From NCBI GenBank assembly GCA_024235175.1, contig JACKMX010000005.1:1-64000 (forward strand): 64,000 nt of DNA, in the 5' to 3' direction. Shown in pieces: positions 37,068 through 46,521 of this stretch. Below the pieces are notes generated by a model. The model searched no databases and was not told where the DNA came from. It saw only the letters and a program-made list of their open reading frames with translations. Made by a program: the position numbers and the translations under genes. The first letter of the stretch is position 1, and every line of letters starts with the position of its first letter. This stretch comes from Chromatiaceae bacterium. Lineage in GTDB: Bacteria > Pseudomonadota > Gammaproteobacteria > Chromatiales > Chromatiaceae.

Positions 37068-38498
37068 ATGGAATTCAGACCCGCTGCAACCGAATCACCC
37101 TTCATCTGGCAGATCGAGCCCAGGGGGCGGATGCGGGTGCCTGCCATCGTCTATGCCGATCAGGCGCTGATCGAGGCCATGGACAGCAAGGTGTTTGAGC
37201 AGCTCAGCAATGTCGCCACACTGCCCGGAATACAGCAGGGTGCCTACGCCATGCCCGACGCGCATTGGGGATATGGTTTTCCCATCGGCGGCGTGGCTGC
37301 GTTTGATCCGGAGGAGGGTGGCGTGGTCTCGGGCGGCGGCGTCGGTTTCGATATCTCCTGCGGTGTGCGAACGCTGCACACCGGTCTGACACTGGAGCAG
37401 CTGCGCCCTCATCAAAAGGCCCTGGCCGACCTGCTTGCATCGATTATTCCGGCAGGACTGGGAAGCAGGGGCTCGATAAAACTGACGCATCGGGAGATGG
37501 ACCGGATGCTCAGCGGCGGCGCGGCCTGGGCGGTGCGGCAGGGCTACGGCTGCGAGGCCGATCTGGCGCGCACCGAGGAGCACGGCTGCATGGCCGGTGC
37601 CAACCCGTCCGATGTTTCTGAAAAGGCCAAAGAGCGTCAGCGCCACGAAATGGGCACCCTGGGTTCGGGCAATCACTACCTGGAGGTGCAACTGGTTGCC
37701 AGAGTCTACGATGCCGCAGCGGCTGCGGCTTTCGATCTGAGGGAGGGTGGGACCGTGGTCAGCATCCACTGCGGATCGCGCGGTCTGGGACACCAGATCG
37801 GCACCGACTATCTCAAGCTCATGGCCACCAAAGCCGGAGAGCACGGCATCTGGCTGCCGGACCGCGAACTGGCCTGTGCGCCGATCGAATCCGGTCTCGG
37901 ACGCGCTTATCTCGGGGCCATGTGTGCCGGCATCAACTGTGCGCTGGCAAACCGCCAGATCCTCACCCACCTCGCACGTCGAGTGTTCGATGACGCACTT
38001 CCGGGCACCCAACTGACACTGCTCTATGACGTTTCGCACAACACCTGCAAGCGTGAAACCCACAGTATCGACGGCAGACCGAAACAGCTGTTCGTGCATC
38101 GCAAGGGCGCAACCCGGGCACTTGGTCCCGGACACCCGGACCTGCCGGCCGGTCTGAGAGATGTCGGCCAACCGGTCATCATAGGTGGTTCAATGGGCAC
38201 GGAATCGTACATATTGACCGGTACTAAAGAGAGCGAAAACCTGGCGTTCAGCTCCTCCTGTCACGGTGCCGGCCGTGCCATGAGCAGGCGCCAGGCAAGC
38301 AAAAGCTGGCAAGGCAGGAAGGTTATCGATGAGCTGGAGAGACGCGGCATTCTGATCCGCAGTCCCTCCCTGCGCGGCGTGGCCGAAGAGGCGCCTGGCG
38401 CCTACAAGGATGTCAGCCGGGTAGTAGATGCCGCCGATCATGCCGGCCTGTCGCGCAAGGTGGCGCGCCTTGAACCACTGATCTGTGTAAAAGGCTGA
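37068..38498 (+). CDS. rtcB: RNA-splicing ligase RtcB
   Basis: 476-aa 3'-phosphate RNA ligase using GTP and Mn2+. Key motifs: VGFDISCGVRTLHTG (metal Asp and Cys), LGSGNHYLEVQ, VSIHCGSRGLGHQIG, LYDVSHNTCKRE (metal His ligands) and SSCHGAGRAMSR, which holds the His that is guanylylated. It joins 2',3'-cyclic-phosphate and 5'-OH ends in RNA repair. It is the last gene of the NUDIX - eIF2B-like - archease - rtcB operon. No rtcA or sigma-54 rtcR is present, unlike the E. coli arrangement. Confidence 0.95.
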   Translation: MEFRPAATESPFIWQIEPRGRMRVPAIVYADQALIEAMDSKVFEQLSNVATLPGIQQGAYAMPDAHWGYGFPIGGVAAFDPEEGGVVSGGGVGFDISCGVRTLHTGLTLEQLRPHQKALADLLASIIPAGLGSRGSIKLTHREMDRMLSGGAAWAVRQGYGCEADLARTEEHGCMAGANPSDVSEKAKERQRHEMGTLGSGNHYLEVQLVARVYDAAAAAAFDLREGGTVVSIHCGSRGLGHQIGTDYLKLMATKAGEHGIWLPDRELACAPIESGLGRAYLGAMCAGINCALANRQILTHLARRVFDDALPGTQLTLLYDVSHNTCKRETHSIDGRPKQLFVHRKGATRALGPGHPDLPAGLRDVGQPVIIGGSMGTESYILTGTKESENLAFSSSCHGAGRAMSRRQASKSWQGRKVIDELERRGILIRSPSLRGVAEEAPGAYKDVSRVVDAADHAGLSRKVARLEPLICVKG

Positions 38499-38665
38499 GT
38501 GCGGTATCAGTGCTTTGGGTCACCGGCAGCTGCGGCTTCCGATATTGTTCCGCCTGCACCGGCAATTTCTTAAACCGGTTATCCGGTTCGCGGGGGATCG
38601 TGAGCCAGCTTCAAAGTTTATGGAACTTGATCTCCCGCTTTTTCAATACTCCAGGAGTATCAGTC

Positions 38666-40429
38666 ATGCTGAAAGTTCGTGCCATTCGGTCATTGATAAA
38701 ACAGTCCACGGCTGCTTCACCGGGCAGGTTGCTGACGCTGTTGACGGCTCTATTTGTTGCTGCTCCGCTGCTCGCGCGGGAGGCTATCCTGGAAGGGGAT
38801 CGCGCTGTACCCACAGAGGCGAGGAACGGCATGGTGGTCACCAGCCACTATCTGGCGACGGACGAGGCGCTGAAGGTACTGGAGCAGGGCGGCAATGCGG
38901 TGGACGCCGCCGTTACCGCAGCATTTGCGCTGGCGGTGACTCAGCCGAGGTCCGGAAATATCGGCGGCGGAGGATTCATGCTCATCTCCTTCGAGCAGAG
39001 AGATGAGGTTGTCGCCATAGACTATCGCGAGAAAGCTCCGGCTGCGGCCAGCCGCGACATGTTTCTCGGAACGGATGGCAATGTGGATGAAGCGTTGAGC
39101 CGCTATTCGCGCAAGTCGGCAGGGGTCCCCGGCACCGTGGCCGGTCTGGCGCTGGCACTGGAGAGGTATGGCACCATATCGCTGGCGAAGGCGTTGGAAC
39201 CGGCGATAAGACTGGCACAGGAGGGATTCAGGGTGCCGCCCCGATTCAGTGACGGAATCGAAAACGCAGCCGATCGGATGCGGCAGCATGAGTCGAGTCG
39301 CAAGGTCTTCTTCAAGCCTGACGGCAGCAGCTACGAACCGGGGGATCTGTTTGTGCAAAAGGATCTGGCGGCGACACTGCGGCGGATCGCGGAGCAGGGC
39401 AGCAGAGGCTTCTATGAAGGCCGCACGGCCGATCTCATCGTCGAAGAGATGCAGCGCGGGGGCGGCCTGATCACGCTTGAGGATCTCAAGAGTTACCGGC
39501 CGGTTGTGCGTCGGCCGGTGCACGGCAGCTATCGGGGCTATGACATCTACTCGATGAGTCCGCCCAGCTCAGGAGGTGCCCATATCGTTCAGATCCTCAA
39601 TATACTGGAGGGGTTTCCCGTTGCCTCGACGGGACACAACTCTGCGGCGACCATTCATCTGATGGCCGAGGCGATGAAGCGCGCCTATGCCGACCGCTCC
39701 AAATATCTGGGCGATTCTGATTTCGTACAGGTGCCTATCAAAGGATTGACCTCCAAGGCCTACGCGGAAAAACTGCGCGGCAGCATCAATCAGGAGAGGG
39801 CGAGCGCCAGTGCAACCCTGCTGCCGGATAATCCGGTACCCTACGAGAGCAATGAGACCACCCACTTTTCTGTTATGGACAGATTCGGCAACGCGGTCTC
39901 CAACACCTACACGATCAACTTCAGTTACGGCTCCCATATCCTGGTCGATGGCGCCGGGTTTCTGCTCAACAATGAGATGGATGACTTCAGCGCCAAGCCA
40001 GGTGTGGCGAACGCTTATGGACTGATTGGCGGTGATGCCAACAGCATTGAGCCGAACAAGCGGATGCTCAGCTCCATGTCCCCGACGATCGTTAAACGTG
40101 CCGGAAAGAACTTCCTGATCACGGGCAGTCCCGGGGGATCGCGTATAATCACCACCACGCTGCAGGTGTTGATGAATGTGATCGACCATCGTCTGAATAT
40201 TCAGGCTGCGGTCAATGCACCCAGGGTGCACCATCAATGGCTGCCCGACGAGATTCGGATAGAGGAGGGTATAAGTCCGGATACGGTGCGGCTGTTGGAA
40301 CAGATGGGGCACACAGTGACCCGCCGACCGGCGATGGGCGCCAGCCAGAGTATCATGGTGGATGCAGACGGTACCCTGTACGGCGGAGCGGACCCGCGCC
40401 TCAGTACCTCCTCGGCCAGGGGGTTCTGA
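38666..40429 (+). CDS. ggt: Gamma-glutamyltransferase
   Basis: 587-aa periplasmic N-terminal-nucleophile hydrolase that cleaves glutathione and transfers the gamma-glutamyl group. ATG 38666 with CCAGGAG upstream opens on a signal peptide (LLTLLTALFVAAPLLA); the frame can be extended back to 38510 but without signal. Family motifs are EQGGNAVDAAVTAAFALAVT, the autocleavage site with catalytic Thr in NETTHFSVMD, and the oxyanion segment NKRMLSSMSPTIV. Length fits the full precursor, to be cut into large and small subunits. Confidence 0.95.
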   Translation: MLKVRAIRSLIKQSTAASPGRLLTLLTALFVAAPLLAREAILEGDRAVPTEARNGMVVTSHYLATDEALKVLEQGGNAVDAAVTAAFALAVTQPRSGNIGGGGFMLISFEQRDEVVAIDYREKAPAAASRDMFLGTDGNVDEALSRYSRKSAGVPGTVAGLALALERYGTISLAKALEPAIRLAQEGFRVPPRFSDGIENAADRMRQHESSRKVFFKPDGSSYEPGDLFVQKDLAATLRRIAEQGSRGFYEGRTADLIVEEMQRGGGLITLEDLKSYRPVVRRPVHGSYRGYDIYSMSPPSSGGAHIVQILNILEGFPVASTGHNSAATIHLMAEAMKRAYADRSKYLGDSDFVQVPIKGLTSKAYAEKLRGSINQERASASATLLPDNPVPYESNETTHFSVMDRFGNAVSNTYTINFSYGSHILVDGAGFLLNNEMDDFSAKPGVANAYGLIGGDANSIEPNKRMLSSMSPTIVKRAGKNFLITGSPGGSRIITTTLQVLMNVIDHRLNIQAAVNAPRVHHQWLPDEIRIEEGISPDTVRLLEQMGHTVTRRPAMGASQSIMVDADGTLYGGADPRLSTSSARGF

Positions 40430-40702
40430 TCCAGGCGGATCTTCCCGCACCCATGTGTTGCCGATAGAAAGGACATTTCCGGTCAGCACCATCTCTGGGG
40501 CACCGGAGCATGGGAACTCACCGTTCGGTGATTATTTCACCATCCTATGGCTGGATTCAGAACAGTCTGAGTTTGTGTCAGGTTAGATTTTCTTATCTGA
40601 TGTCCGACAAAAACTCGCTTGTTGAGCGGGTATGGATACTCCATAGTGCGCGCCATTGCTGCAGAGCAATAGCAGTGCAGTTGTTTTAATTGGAGTATCA
40701 AG

Positions 40703-41008
40703 ATGAAGATCAATGCAGTAAACAGTATCCCCAACAGGCCAAACTCAACGAGCCTGATGGATTTCGATAAGATGTCCCGAATCATAGCCGCCGCCCGCGC
40801 CGAGCGCGCGAAATTTATTGCAGCTCAACTGCGCGCATTGGGCCAGCCCTGGAGGGTCGCTCACGGACTGGATGATTTCATACGCGCCAGCCGGTTGATT
40901 GGGATTGCCCGGAACAATCGGTCTGCCTATTTAAAAAGCCTGTTGCCAGCCTGGCTGCGCATGAACGGTTATAAATCAGGTGGGGCAGGTCGCCCGAAAT
41001 ACAGTTGA
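40703..41008 (+). CDS. Small hypothetical basic protein
   Basis: 101 aa, helical and basic, with repeated Arg/Ala-rich stretches (IIAAARAERAKFIAAQLRAL) and a small C-terminal tail. No family is recognised. GGAGTATC precedes ATG 40703, and codon use is normal, so it is probably real. Just upstream the sequence has a short inverted repeat (ATTGCTGCAGAGCAAT) near 40660. Confidence 0.55.
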   Translation: MKINAVNSIPNRPNSTSLMDFDKMSRIIAAARAERAKFIAAQLRALGQPWRVAHGLDDFIRASRLIGIARNNRSAYLKSLLPAWLRMNGYKSGGAGRPKYS

Positions 41009-41181
41009 TGTGAGGTAATTGCCGGGGTGCTGCGGGTGGGTCAACCAGCCGTCAGCCCCCTGTGGAGTTTGCTGAATCAGATGGGGGATCCACAAGCATA
41101 CACCGCAGCGAAGAGCATACTGCCTGCAAATGAGCTGCGAGGGGATGACATCAACACATTCGAGTTAGGCACAGGCGTGCT

Positions 41182-41337
41182 CTATCTGCCCCTGAGTGCC
41201 TTGCGGCCAATAACAAAAAGCGTTGCACCAATGCAAACCGCAAACAGTGCTATCGATGAAGGTCCAGCCTGCACAACTGCCGCATGAGCAGAGGTTGGCA
41301 TCGCTAAGAGCATGGCGATCAATGTCTCGGAATTCAT
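41182..41337 (-). CDS. 51-aa secreted peptide with PEP-CTERM-like tail
   Basis: A short frame read on the minus strand. It begins with a signal peptide (MNSETLIAMLLAMPTSAHA), then a mature part of very few residues, and ends with a hydrophobic helix followed by basic residues (SSIALFAVCIGATLFVIGRK, ending LRGR). This is the pattern of PEP-CTERM sorting tags, though the motif reads AGPSS rather than VPEP. GGGGGGACAG lies before the ATG. A close match to a sigma-54 promoter is 47 bp upstream. Both support a real gene, perhaps one of the exosortase-linked short peptides. Confidence 0.6.
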   Translation of the reverse strand: MNSETLIAMLLAMPTSAHAAVVQAGPSSIALFAVCIGATLFVIGRKALRGR

Positions 41338-41383
41338 CTACTGTCCCCCCATATCGCTACTGAAAAGGTTTTGTTATTTAGTC

Positions 41384-41400
41384 TGCAAATTTTGCTCCAA
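41384..41400 (-). promoter_or_regulatory. Sigma-54 promoter of the 51-aa peptide gene
   Basis: On the minus strand TTGGAGCAAAATTTGCA keeps TTGG and TTGCA with exact GG-N10-GC spacing. The expected transcription start is about 35 nt before ATG 41337. Confidence 0.6.
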
Positions 41401-41500
41401 CTCACTAAGTTTATGTATTTATGTGAATTGCCCAGGGTGGAACTATCGGATTAATCCGGATCTGTAAAGATTGCTGACATTAAAGAAACGCCTGGAGGGA

Positions 41501-41917
41501 TCATAAAGGAACGAAGGTGTGGAACTCCCTCGAATCCTCATCGTCTTTAGGTTTTACTTCGGTATTGACAGAGATCAGGTAGAGCACCCTTGCCTTCACC
41601 CGGGCCCGGTCATTGGGGTTCACACACTCTGTCAGGGCGTTTCTGCTCTTATGGCGTTTTCCCAGGCGGGTGTTCCGTTCAAACAACCGCAGCTCCCGTC
41701 CTCCGCTGGTATTCATCATACGGTTGCGGAATGTGTAACCTTTCAGCAACTTTGGAGCCGACCTGCCAACGTTGCTCTCATTACTGTGCTGCGTTGTGAT
41801 ACGCCCATAATATTCGTTGCTCACGAAATAGAGAGTCGGATGACTCGACAGGTCTCCTGTATATCCAATAAAGTTTTCAAATGTATAAAAGTAGTCGTAA
41901 GCCGCCATTCCATGCAT
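41501..41917 (-). CDS. Hypothetical protein, possibly truncated at its N terminus
   Basis: 138 aa with a protein-like, polar composition, for example SSHPTLYFVSNEYYGRITTQ and NDRARVKARVLYLISVNT. There is no signal peptide or recognised domain. The overlapping plus-strand frame at 41519 is less protein-like. The ribosome-binding site before ATG 41917 is weak, so the N terminus may be lost. No function is proposed. Confidence 0.35.
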   Translation of the reverse strand: MHGMAAYDYFYTFENFIGYTGDLSSHPTLYFVSNEYYGRITTQHSNESNVGRSAPKLLKGYTFRNRMMNTSGGRELRLFERNTRLGKRHKSRNALTECVNPNDRARVKARVLYLISVNTEVKPKDDEDSREFHTFVPL

Positions 41918-42170
41918 CCCTTTTCTCAGGCTTTGTCGAGATTCAGATCCCTAATCCACAAAAGCGCAGATATCGTTCAGGCCACCGGCCCTGGTCGCCC
42001 ACCTCATCGCCTCTTTCCTGATACAGTACACCATCAAAAACTTTCTTTCCGTCAAGATATTAACCAATATTATACACGTCAAACCTGCCCGATCTCTATG
42101 CAAAAGGTGTGCATTGACTGAAGGTCCCTGGTGCACTGTACAGTGGATCCGACGGGCTGTTTTGACCATA

Positions 42171-42611
42171 TCACTGTACCTGCATTGCGAAATAACTGAC
42201 GGCGATATAACGCATCAGTTTCCCCCCGGTAACCAACACAACGAACCAAAACAGGCGAATGCGCAAAACGCCGGCAACAACGGTCAACGGATCACCGATT
42301 ACCGGCACCCATGCAAAACATAGCGAGATCAGACCATACCGTTCAAAACGCTGTTCTGCCCGAACGAACTCCTCCTCTGAAATCTTCAGCCATTTTTTGA
42401 TGAGCCCCAGGCTGACCCAGTAGCCCAATCCGTAATTGGTCAGGGATCCCAAGACATTGCCGGTTGTCGCGACAATGATCAATGCAATAGGTGATAATCC
42501 ATTTAACAGCAGAGCACCCAAAACAATTTCAGAGCTCAACGGTAAAATTGTCGCCGCCAGAAATGCTGCAACAAATAGCCCGAAATAGCCCAGTTCGGCA
42601 AAGTATTCCAT
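42171..42611 (-). CDS. DedA/YqaA family membrane protein
   Basis: 146-aa inner-membrane protein of the VTT/DedA group, YqaA type. It has four to five hydrophobic segments, TILPLSSEIVLGALLLNG near the start, the conserved GNVLGSLTNYGLGYW, and ERYGLISLCFAWVPVIGDPL with the typical reentrant-loop Pro and Gly. DedA-family proteins affect lipid-carrier recycling and membrane homeostasis; the exact role of YqaA is unknown. The ATG at 42611 fits the family length. Confidence 0.85.
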   Translation of the reverse strand: MEYFAELGYFGLFVAAFLAATILPLSSEIVLGALLLNGLSPIALIIVATTGNVLGSLTNYGLGYWVSLGLIKKWLKISEEEFVRAEQRFERYGLISLCFAWVPVIGDPLTVVAGVLRIRLFWFVVLVTGGKLMRYIAVSYFAMQVQ

Positions 42612-42881
42612 GGTTCTGCAGGCAGTAAGTTGCTATGTACCCGGAAGCCGGACCATTGACTCACACAAAGCGGTTCCAGCGGTCAGACAGCAGACACCGG
42701 CTGCCACGGCTTTTTTCCGAGGCTCCACCAACATTCAGCGCAGATACCGCGGGTAAAAGTCGGTTTTGCCCAGGGACGGGTCAGCGGGTACATAACCTGT
42801 GGAAGCGCATGCTTCTTGTTGTGTGGGGCAAAACTGAAGCATTGATATGCGGACATATGGCTGTTGCATAAGAATTTCGTT

Positions 42882-44048
42882 TCAGTAAAACACCACGTTG
42901 ATTTGGGTCACATACTCGTCTTTGTCTGCAGTCTTGGCAATTTCCCGCGCAAATTGGCGCGCCTGGTCAAGGTCTGTCACGGTATTCAGTGGAACACGCG
43001 CCTCAACCCCTATCCTGCCCCCAAGGTAGTGCAGGGCCACACCCTCTATTTTCTCCGCGCCTGCGACATCTCTCCAGTTTGATTGCAGCCGCTCCAGCAT
43101 TTCAGCGCGCATTGGCGCGTCTCCGGAGGGCGTTTCGGTTTCATCGTCTTCAGGATCGATATGCACCGTGACATCCGTTACCTCATCGATATCCTGATTC
43201 AGCCGTTTCAAAACCTCCTCTCCGATACGGTGCCCCTCGGAGACGGTAAGCGAGGGATCCACCAGTACATCGACGTCGACGAATGCGTTGCCGCCCATGC
43301 GCCGGGTGCGCAGGTCGTGCATCGCGCGTACACCGTCCACCGCCATGATTTTTTCCCGGATAGTGTCGATATCCTTCTGCTCGAGTCCGCGGTCGATCAA
43401 CTCATGGACACTGCTCCATCCCAGCTCCCAGCCGATTTTGGCGATCATCACCGCCACCACCACTGAGGCCACCGCATCGAGGTAGGCCAGACCGGCCATG
43501 CTGCCGATAACGCCCACCACCACTACCACCGAAGAGACCGCGTCGCTGCGATGGTGCCAGGCGTTGGCGCGCAGCAGGCTGGAGCGCAGCTTTTTGGCGA
43601 CAGCAACCGTGTAGTGGAAAAGCGCTTCTTTCACCAGTACTGAGAGAATCGCAGCCGAAAGCGCCAGCATGCCGGGCAGCAGCAGCTGCTCTGGCTCGAA
43701 CAGCCGCCGCACCGCATCGTAGCCGATTCCGAAAGCCACCAGCAGAAGCAGGATGCCGAGTACCACGGTAGCCAATGTTTCGATGCGCCCGTGTCCGTAG
43801 GGATGCTCATCATCTGCATCCTTGGAGCCGTGTTTGGCAGCAACCAACACCACGACATCGGTGGCCAGATCAGAGAGGGAGTGAACGGCGTCTGCAATCA
43901 GCGCGTGGGATGAGCCCAGCCAGCCGGCAAGTAGCTTTATCACCGAAAGAGCGATATTAACCGCCGCCCCGACCAGGGTGACTTTCCGCGCATCCTGGTA
44001 ACGCGCTTCGCCCTGCACACACAAGGGCTCATGCTGGATCCCGCTCAC
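42882..44048 (-). CDS. Cation diffusion facilitator (CDF) metal transporter
   Basis: 388-aa inner-membrane metal(II)/H+ antiporter. Six helices are followed by a cytosolic domain. The helix II site HALIADAVHSLSDLATDVVV and helix V LRANAWHHRSDAVSSV supply the D/H metal ligands; HGSKDADDEHPYGHGRIE is the conserved signature loop. The His in helix II and HxxxD in helix V fit Zn2+, Co2+ or Fe2+ carriers. The C-terminal domain is longer than usual, with an acidic DPEDDETETPSGD insert before the last part. Transcribed away from creB. Confidence 0.88.
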   Translation of the reverse strand: MSGIQHEPLCVQGEARYQDARKVTLVGAAVNIALSVIKLLAGWLGSSHALIADAVHSLSDLATDVVVLVAAKHGSKDADDEHPYGHGRIETLATVVLGILLLLVAFGIGYDAVRRLFEPEQLLLPGMLALSAAILSVLVKEALFHYTVAVAKKLRSSLLRANAWHHRSDAVSSVVVVVGVIGSMAGLAYLDAVASVVVAVMIAKIGWELGWSSVHELIDRGLEQKDIDTIREKIMAVDGVRAMHDLRTRRMGGNAFVDVDVLVDPSLTVSEGHRIGEEVLKRLNQDIDEVTDVTVHIDPEDDETETPSGDAPMRAEMLERLQSNWRDVAGAEKIEGVALHYLGGRIGVEARVPLNTVTDLDQARQFAREIAKTADKDEYVTQINVVFY

Positions 44049-44284
44049 TTTTCGCTTCTCCTGATTGTCGGGTTATACCTGGCGTAGTGCATATTTCATC
44101 CACATTTTTCCGGCCCGGTATTCTACTACAGACGGCTTTTTCCCGGAGTTTAATTCTCACCACTTTGCCTGTGCCTCTTCTCCTGCCTGCGCCGAAACTC
44201 GCACCGTTTTCTGATCAGGATTCCGCTTCTGCCGGGGGCCGCTATCCAATTGCTATTGGCAGGAACGTTTAACATAATCGCGCA

Positions 44285-44971
44285 ATGGAGAGTAACCGCA
44301 TATTTATTGTCGAGGACGAACCCTCTATTGCACAAACCGTGCAGTTTACGCTGGAGGCTGAGGGGTTCGTGACTGAGCATTTTTCTACCGGCACCGGATG
44401 TCTTGCGGCGCTCGAAGGAACCCCACCATCGCTCATTCTGTTGGATGTCGGTCTCGCAGACGGCAGTGGTTTCGAGTTCTTCCGGAGAATCCGTCAGTTG
44501 ACTGAAGCTCCGGTTATCTATCTGACCGCCCGTGATGCGGAGATAGACCGGGTCGTCGGGCTGGAGATGGGAGCGGATGACTACATTGTCAAACCCTTCA
44601 GCCTGCGGGAACTGGTGGCGCGCGTGCGGGCGGTATTGCGTCGCGTCGGCACTTCGGCATCCGCGGTCGCTGGCACAGCGGCTGTCTTTCAGCTGGATCC
44701 GGTGCGCAGGCGGATCCACTATCATGCACAGCTGCTGGATCTTACCTTGCACGAATACCGCCTGCTGGAAACCCTGCTCGGTCAGCCGGAGCGGGTGTTC
44801 ACGCGAAGCCAGTTACTGGAGCGTGGTTGGGATGATCCCGACCACCGGCTGGAGCGCACCATCGACAGTCATATAAAAAGCCTGCGCAACAAGCTGCGGG
44901 AAATCAGGCCGGATGCAGATCCAATCTGCACCCATCGCGGCGTCGGATACTCCCTGATACCGGGTTCGTGA
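44285..44971 (+). CDS. creB: CreB-like response regulator
   Basis: 228-aa OmpR-class regulator: receiver domain (IFIVEDEPSIAQTVQF, phospho-acceptor Asp in LILLDVGLADGSG, KPFSLREL) and a winged helix-turn-helix (RTIDSHIKSLRNKLRE, ending THRGVGYSL). Overall similarity and the adjacent kinase point to CreB. It overlaps the kinase start by four bases. It is the first gene of the cassette creB - creC - VIT/vWA - xrtK. Confidence 0.85.
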   Translation: MESNRIFIVEDEPSIAQTVQFTLEAEGFVTEHFSTGTGCLAALEGTPPSLILLDVGLADGSGFEFFRRIRQLTEAPVIYLTARDAEIDRVVGLEMGADDYIVKPFSLRELVARVRAVLRRVGTSASAVAGTAAVFQLDPVRRRIHYHAQLLDLTLHEYRLLETLLGQPERVFTRSQLLERGWDDPDHRLERTIDSHIKSLRNKLREIRPDADPICTHRGVGYSLIPGS

Positions 44972-46419
44972 GCATCCGCACCCGCATTTTTGTGGTCTTT
45001 GCAATGGCGGTAGTTGCCGGATTTGCGCTGCTTGCCTACTGGATCAGCAACGATGTCAAGGATCGCTACAGCGAATCCTTTGAAGAGATCATGGTTGATA
45101 CGGCCAACCTGCTTGCGGAGCTTATCACTACCGATATGAATAGCGGTGATGCCGCTTTGCACAAGTTGGATGATGCTTTCAAACGGCTTCAGCTGCGCCG
45201 TTTTTCCGCACACATCTATGAGTTGGAAAAGTCCAGTGTCGATATTCAGATTTATGTTACCGATGACAAGGGCATAGTGCTGTTTGACAGCGACGATGGA
45301 CAGGCGTTGGGGGAGGACTACTCCAAGTGGCGCGATGTGCACCGCACGCTGACCGGCAGATACGGTGCCCGCGCCACGCATGTGCCCGACGAGGTGTCGG
45401 CAGGAGATCCCGCCGAGAAGCTGACTATCGCTTATGTTGCTGCGCCGATATATCAACAGGGGAAGATTACCGGTGTTGTATCGGTGGCGAAACCGAAAAG
45501 CAACATAGACCGGTTTGTGGCCAATGCAAAATCCAACCTGATGCGGGCGGTGCTGATTTCCGTGGTTATCGTGCTGCTGCTCGGGCTGATGCTCTATATC
45601 TGGGTCAGTCGGCCGCTGCAGGCCCTGGTGGATTATGCCAACAGTATCAGCCGTGGAGAGCGCCGGCAGCTGCCGCGGCTGGGGGAGAATGAGATCGGCA
45701 GGGTCGGCGAAGCCATCGAGAGCATGCGCCAGGCACTCGAAGACAAGCAATACGTCGAGCGATACCTGCAGTCATTGACGCATGAAATCAAGAGTCCATT
45801 GACCGGGATCCATGCTGCCGCTGAACTGCTGGACAGGGATCTGCCGGCAGAGAAGCGCGCGCAGTTTACCCAAACGATTCTGACGGAAACCGAACGTCTG
45901 AATGTATTTGCCAGCCGGTTGTTGCAACTGGCCGCAGTGGAGCAGCGCAGGGATATAGAGAAGCGGGAGTTGTTTGCGCTGGCAGTGCCGGTAAAGGATG
46001 TCATTGAGGCGCATGCAGTTGAATGCGAATCGCGCGGCCTGACCGTAATCCTCAATCAGACGGCAGATCAGGAGATTCACGGTGACCGCTTCCTGATCCG
46101 CCAGGCAATCGACAATCTGTTTCGCAATGCGATCGATTTTTCGCCCATGGGAGGAAAAATCACAATAGACATTCACCGGCAGGAGGGTGATTGCGTCATC
46201 GACATCACCGACGAAGGCCCCGGAATCCCCGATTATGTTGGTGAACGGGTGTTCGAGCGCTTCTTCTCCCTGCCGCGGCCGGATACGGGGCGGAAAAGCA
46301 CCGGACTTGGGCTCAATTTTTCCCGGGAGATTGCTGAACTCCATAACGGCAGGCTGGTGCTCAAAAAACGAAATCCGGGGACCTGCGCCCGCCTGATACT
46401 GCCGGTCGGCAAGCCCTGA
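44968..46419 (+). CDS. creC: CreC-like sensor histidine kinase
   Basis: 483 aa: N-terminal transmembrane helix (IFVVFAMAVVAGFALLAYW), a CreC-type periplasmic sensor domain (about 30-185), a second helix (VLISVVIVLLLGLMLYIWV), HAMP, H-box SLTHEIKSPLTGIHAA, N-box IDNLFRNAIDFSP and ATP boxes DEGPGIP and STGLGLN. A GTG start overlaps the creB stop (GTGA). In enterobacteria CreC responds to growth phase and redox state and controls creD. No creD is present here, so its target may be the downstream surface-protein genes. Confidence 0.87.
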   Translation: MSIRTRIFVVFAMAVVAGFALLAYWISNDVKDRYSESFEEIMVDTANLLAELITTDMNSGDAALHKLDDAFKRLQLRRFSAHIYELEKSSVDIQIYVTDDKGIVLFDSDDGQALGEDYSKWRDVHRTLTGRYGARATHVPDEVSAGDPAEKLTIAYVAAPIYQQGKITGVVSVAKPKSNIDRFVANAKSNLMRAVLISVVIVLLLGLMLYIWVSRPLQALVDYANSISRGERRQLPRLGENEIGRVGEAIESMRQALEDKQYVERYLQSLTHEIKSPLTGIHAAAELLDRDLPAEKRAQFTQTILTETERLNVFASRLLQLAAVEQRRDIEKRELFALAVPVKDVIEAHAVECESRGLTVILNQTADQEIHGDRFLIRQAIDNLFRNAIDFSPMGGKITIDIHRQEGDCVIDITDEGPGIPDYVGERVFERFFSLPRPDTGRKSTGLGLNFSREIAELHNGRLVLKKRNPGTCARLILPVGKP

Positions 46420-46521
46420 GCGTCTACACCAAATCTTCACATAATCTCCACCCCATCTCCGCAGAAAACACAGAGAACCGGCGCATACTGAAACCGTCAT
46501 CAGATCCGACGGAGAAAACCC

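Noticed and set aside
41519..42121. 200-codon plus-strand frame
   Set aside because: Its composition is shadow-like, and the opposite frame at 41501-41917 is more protein-like.
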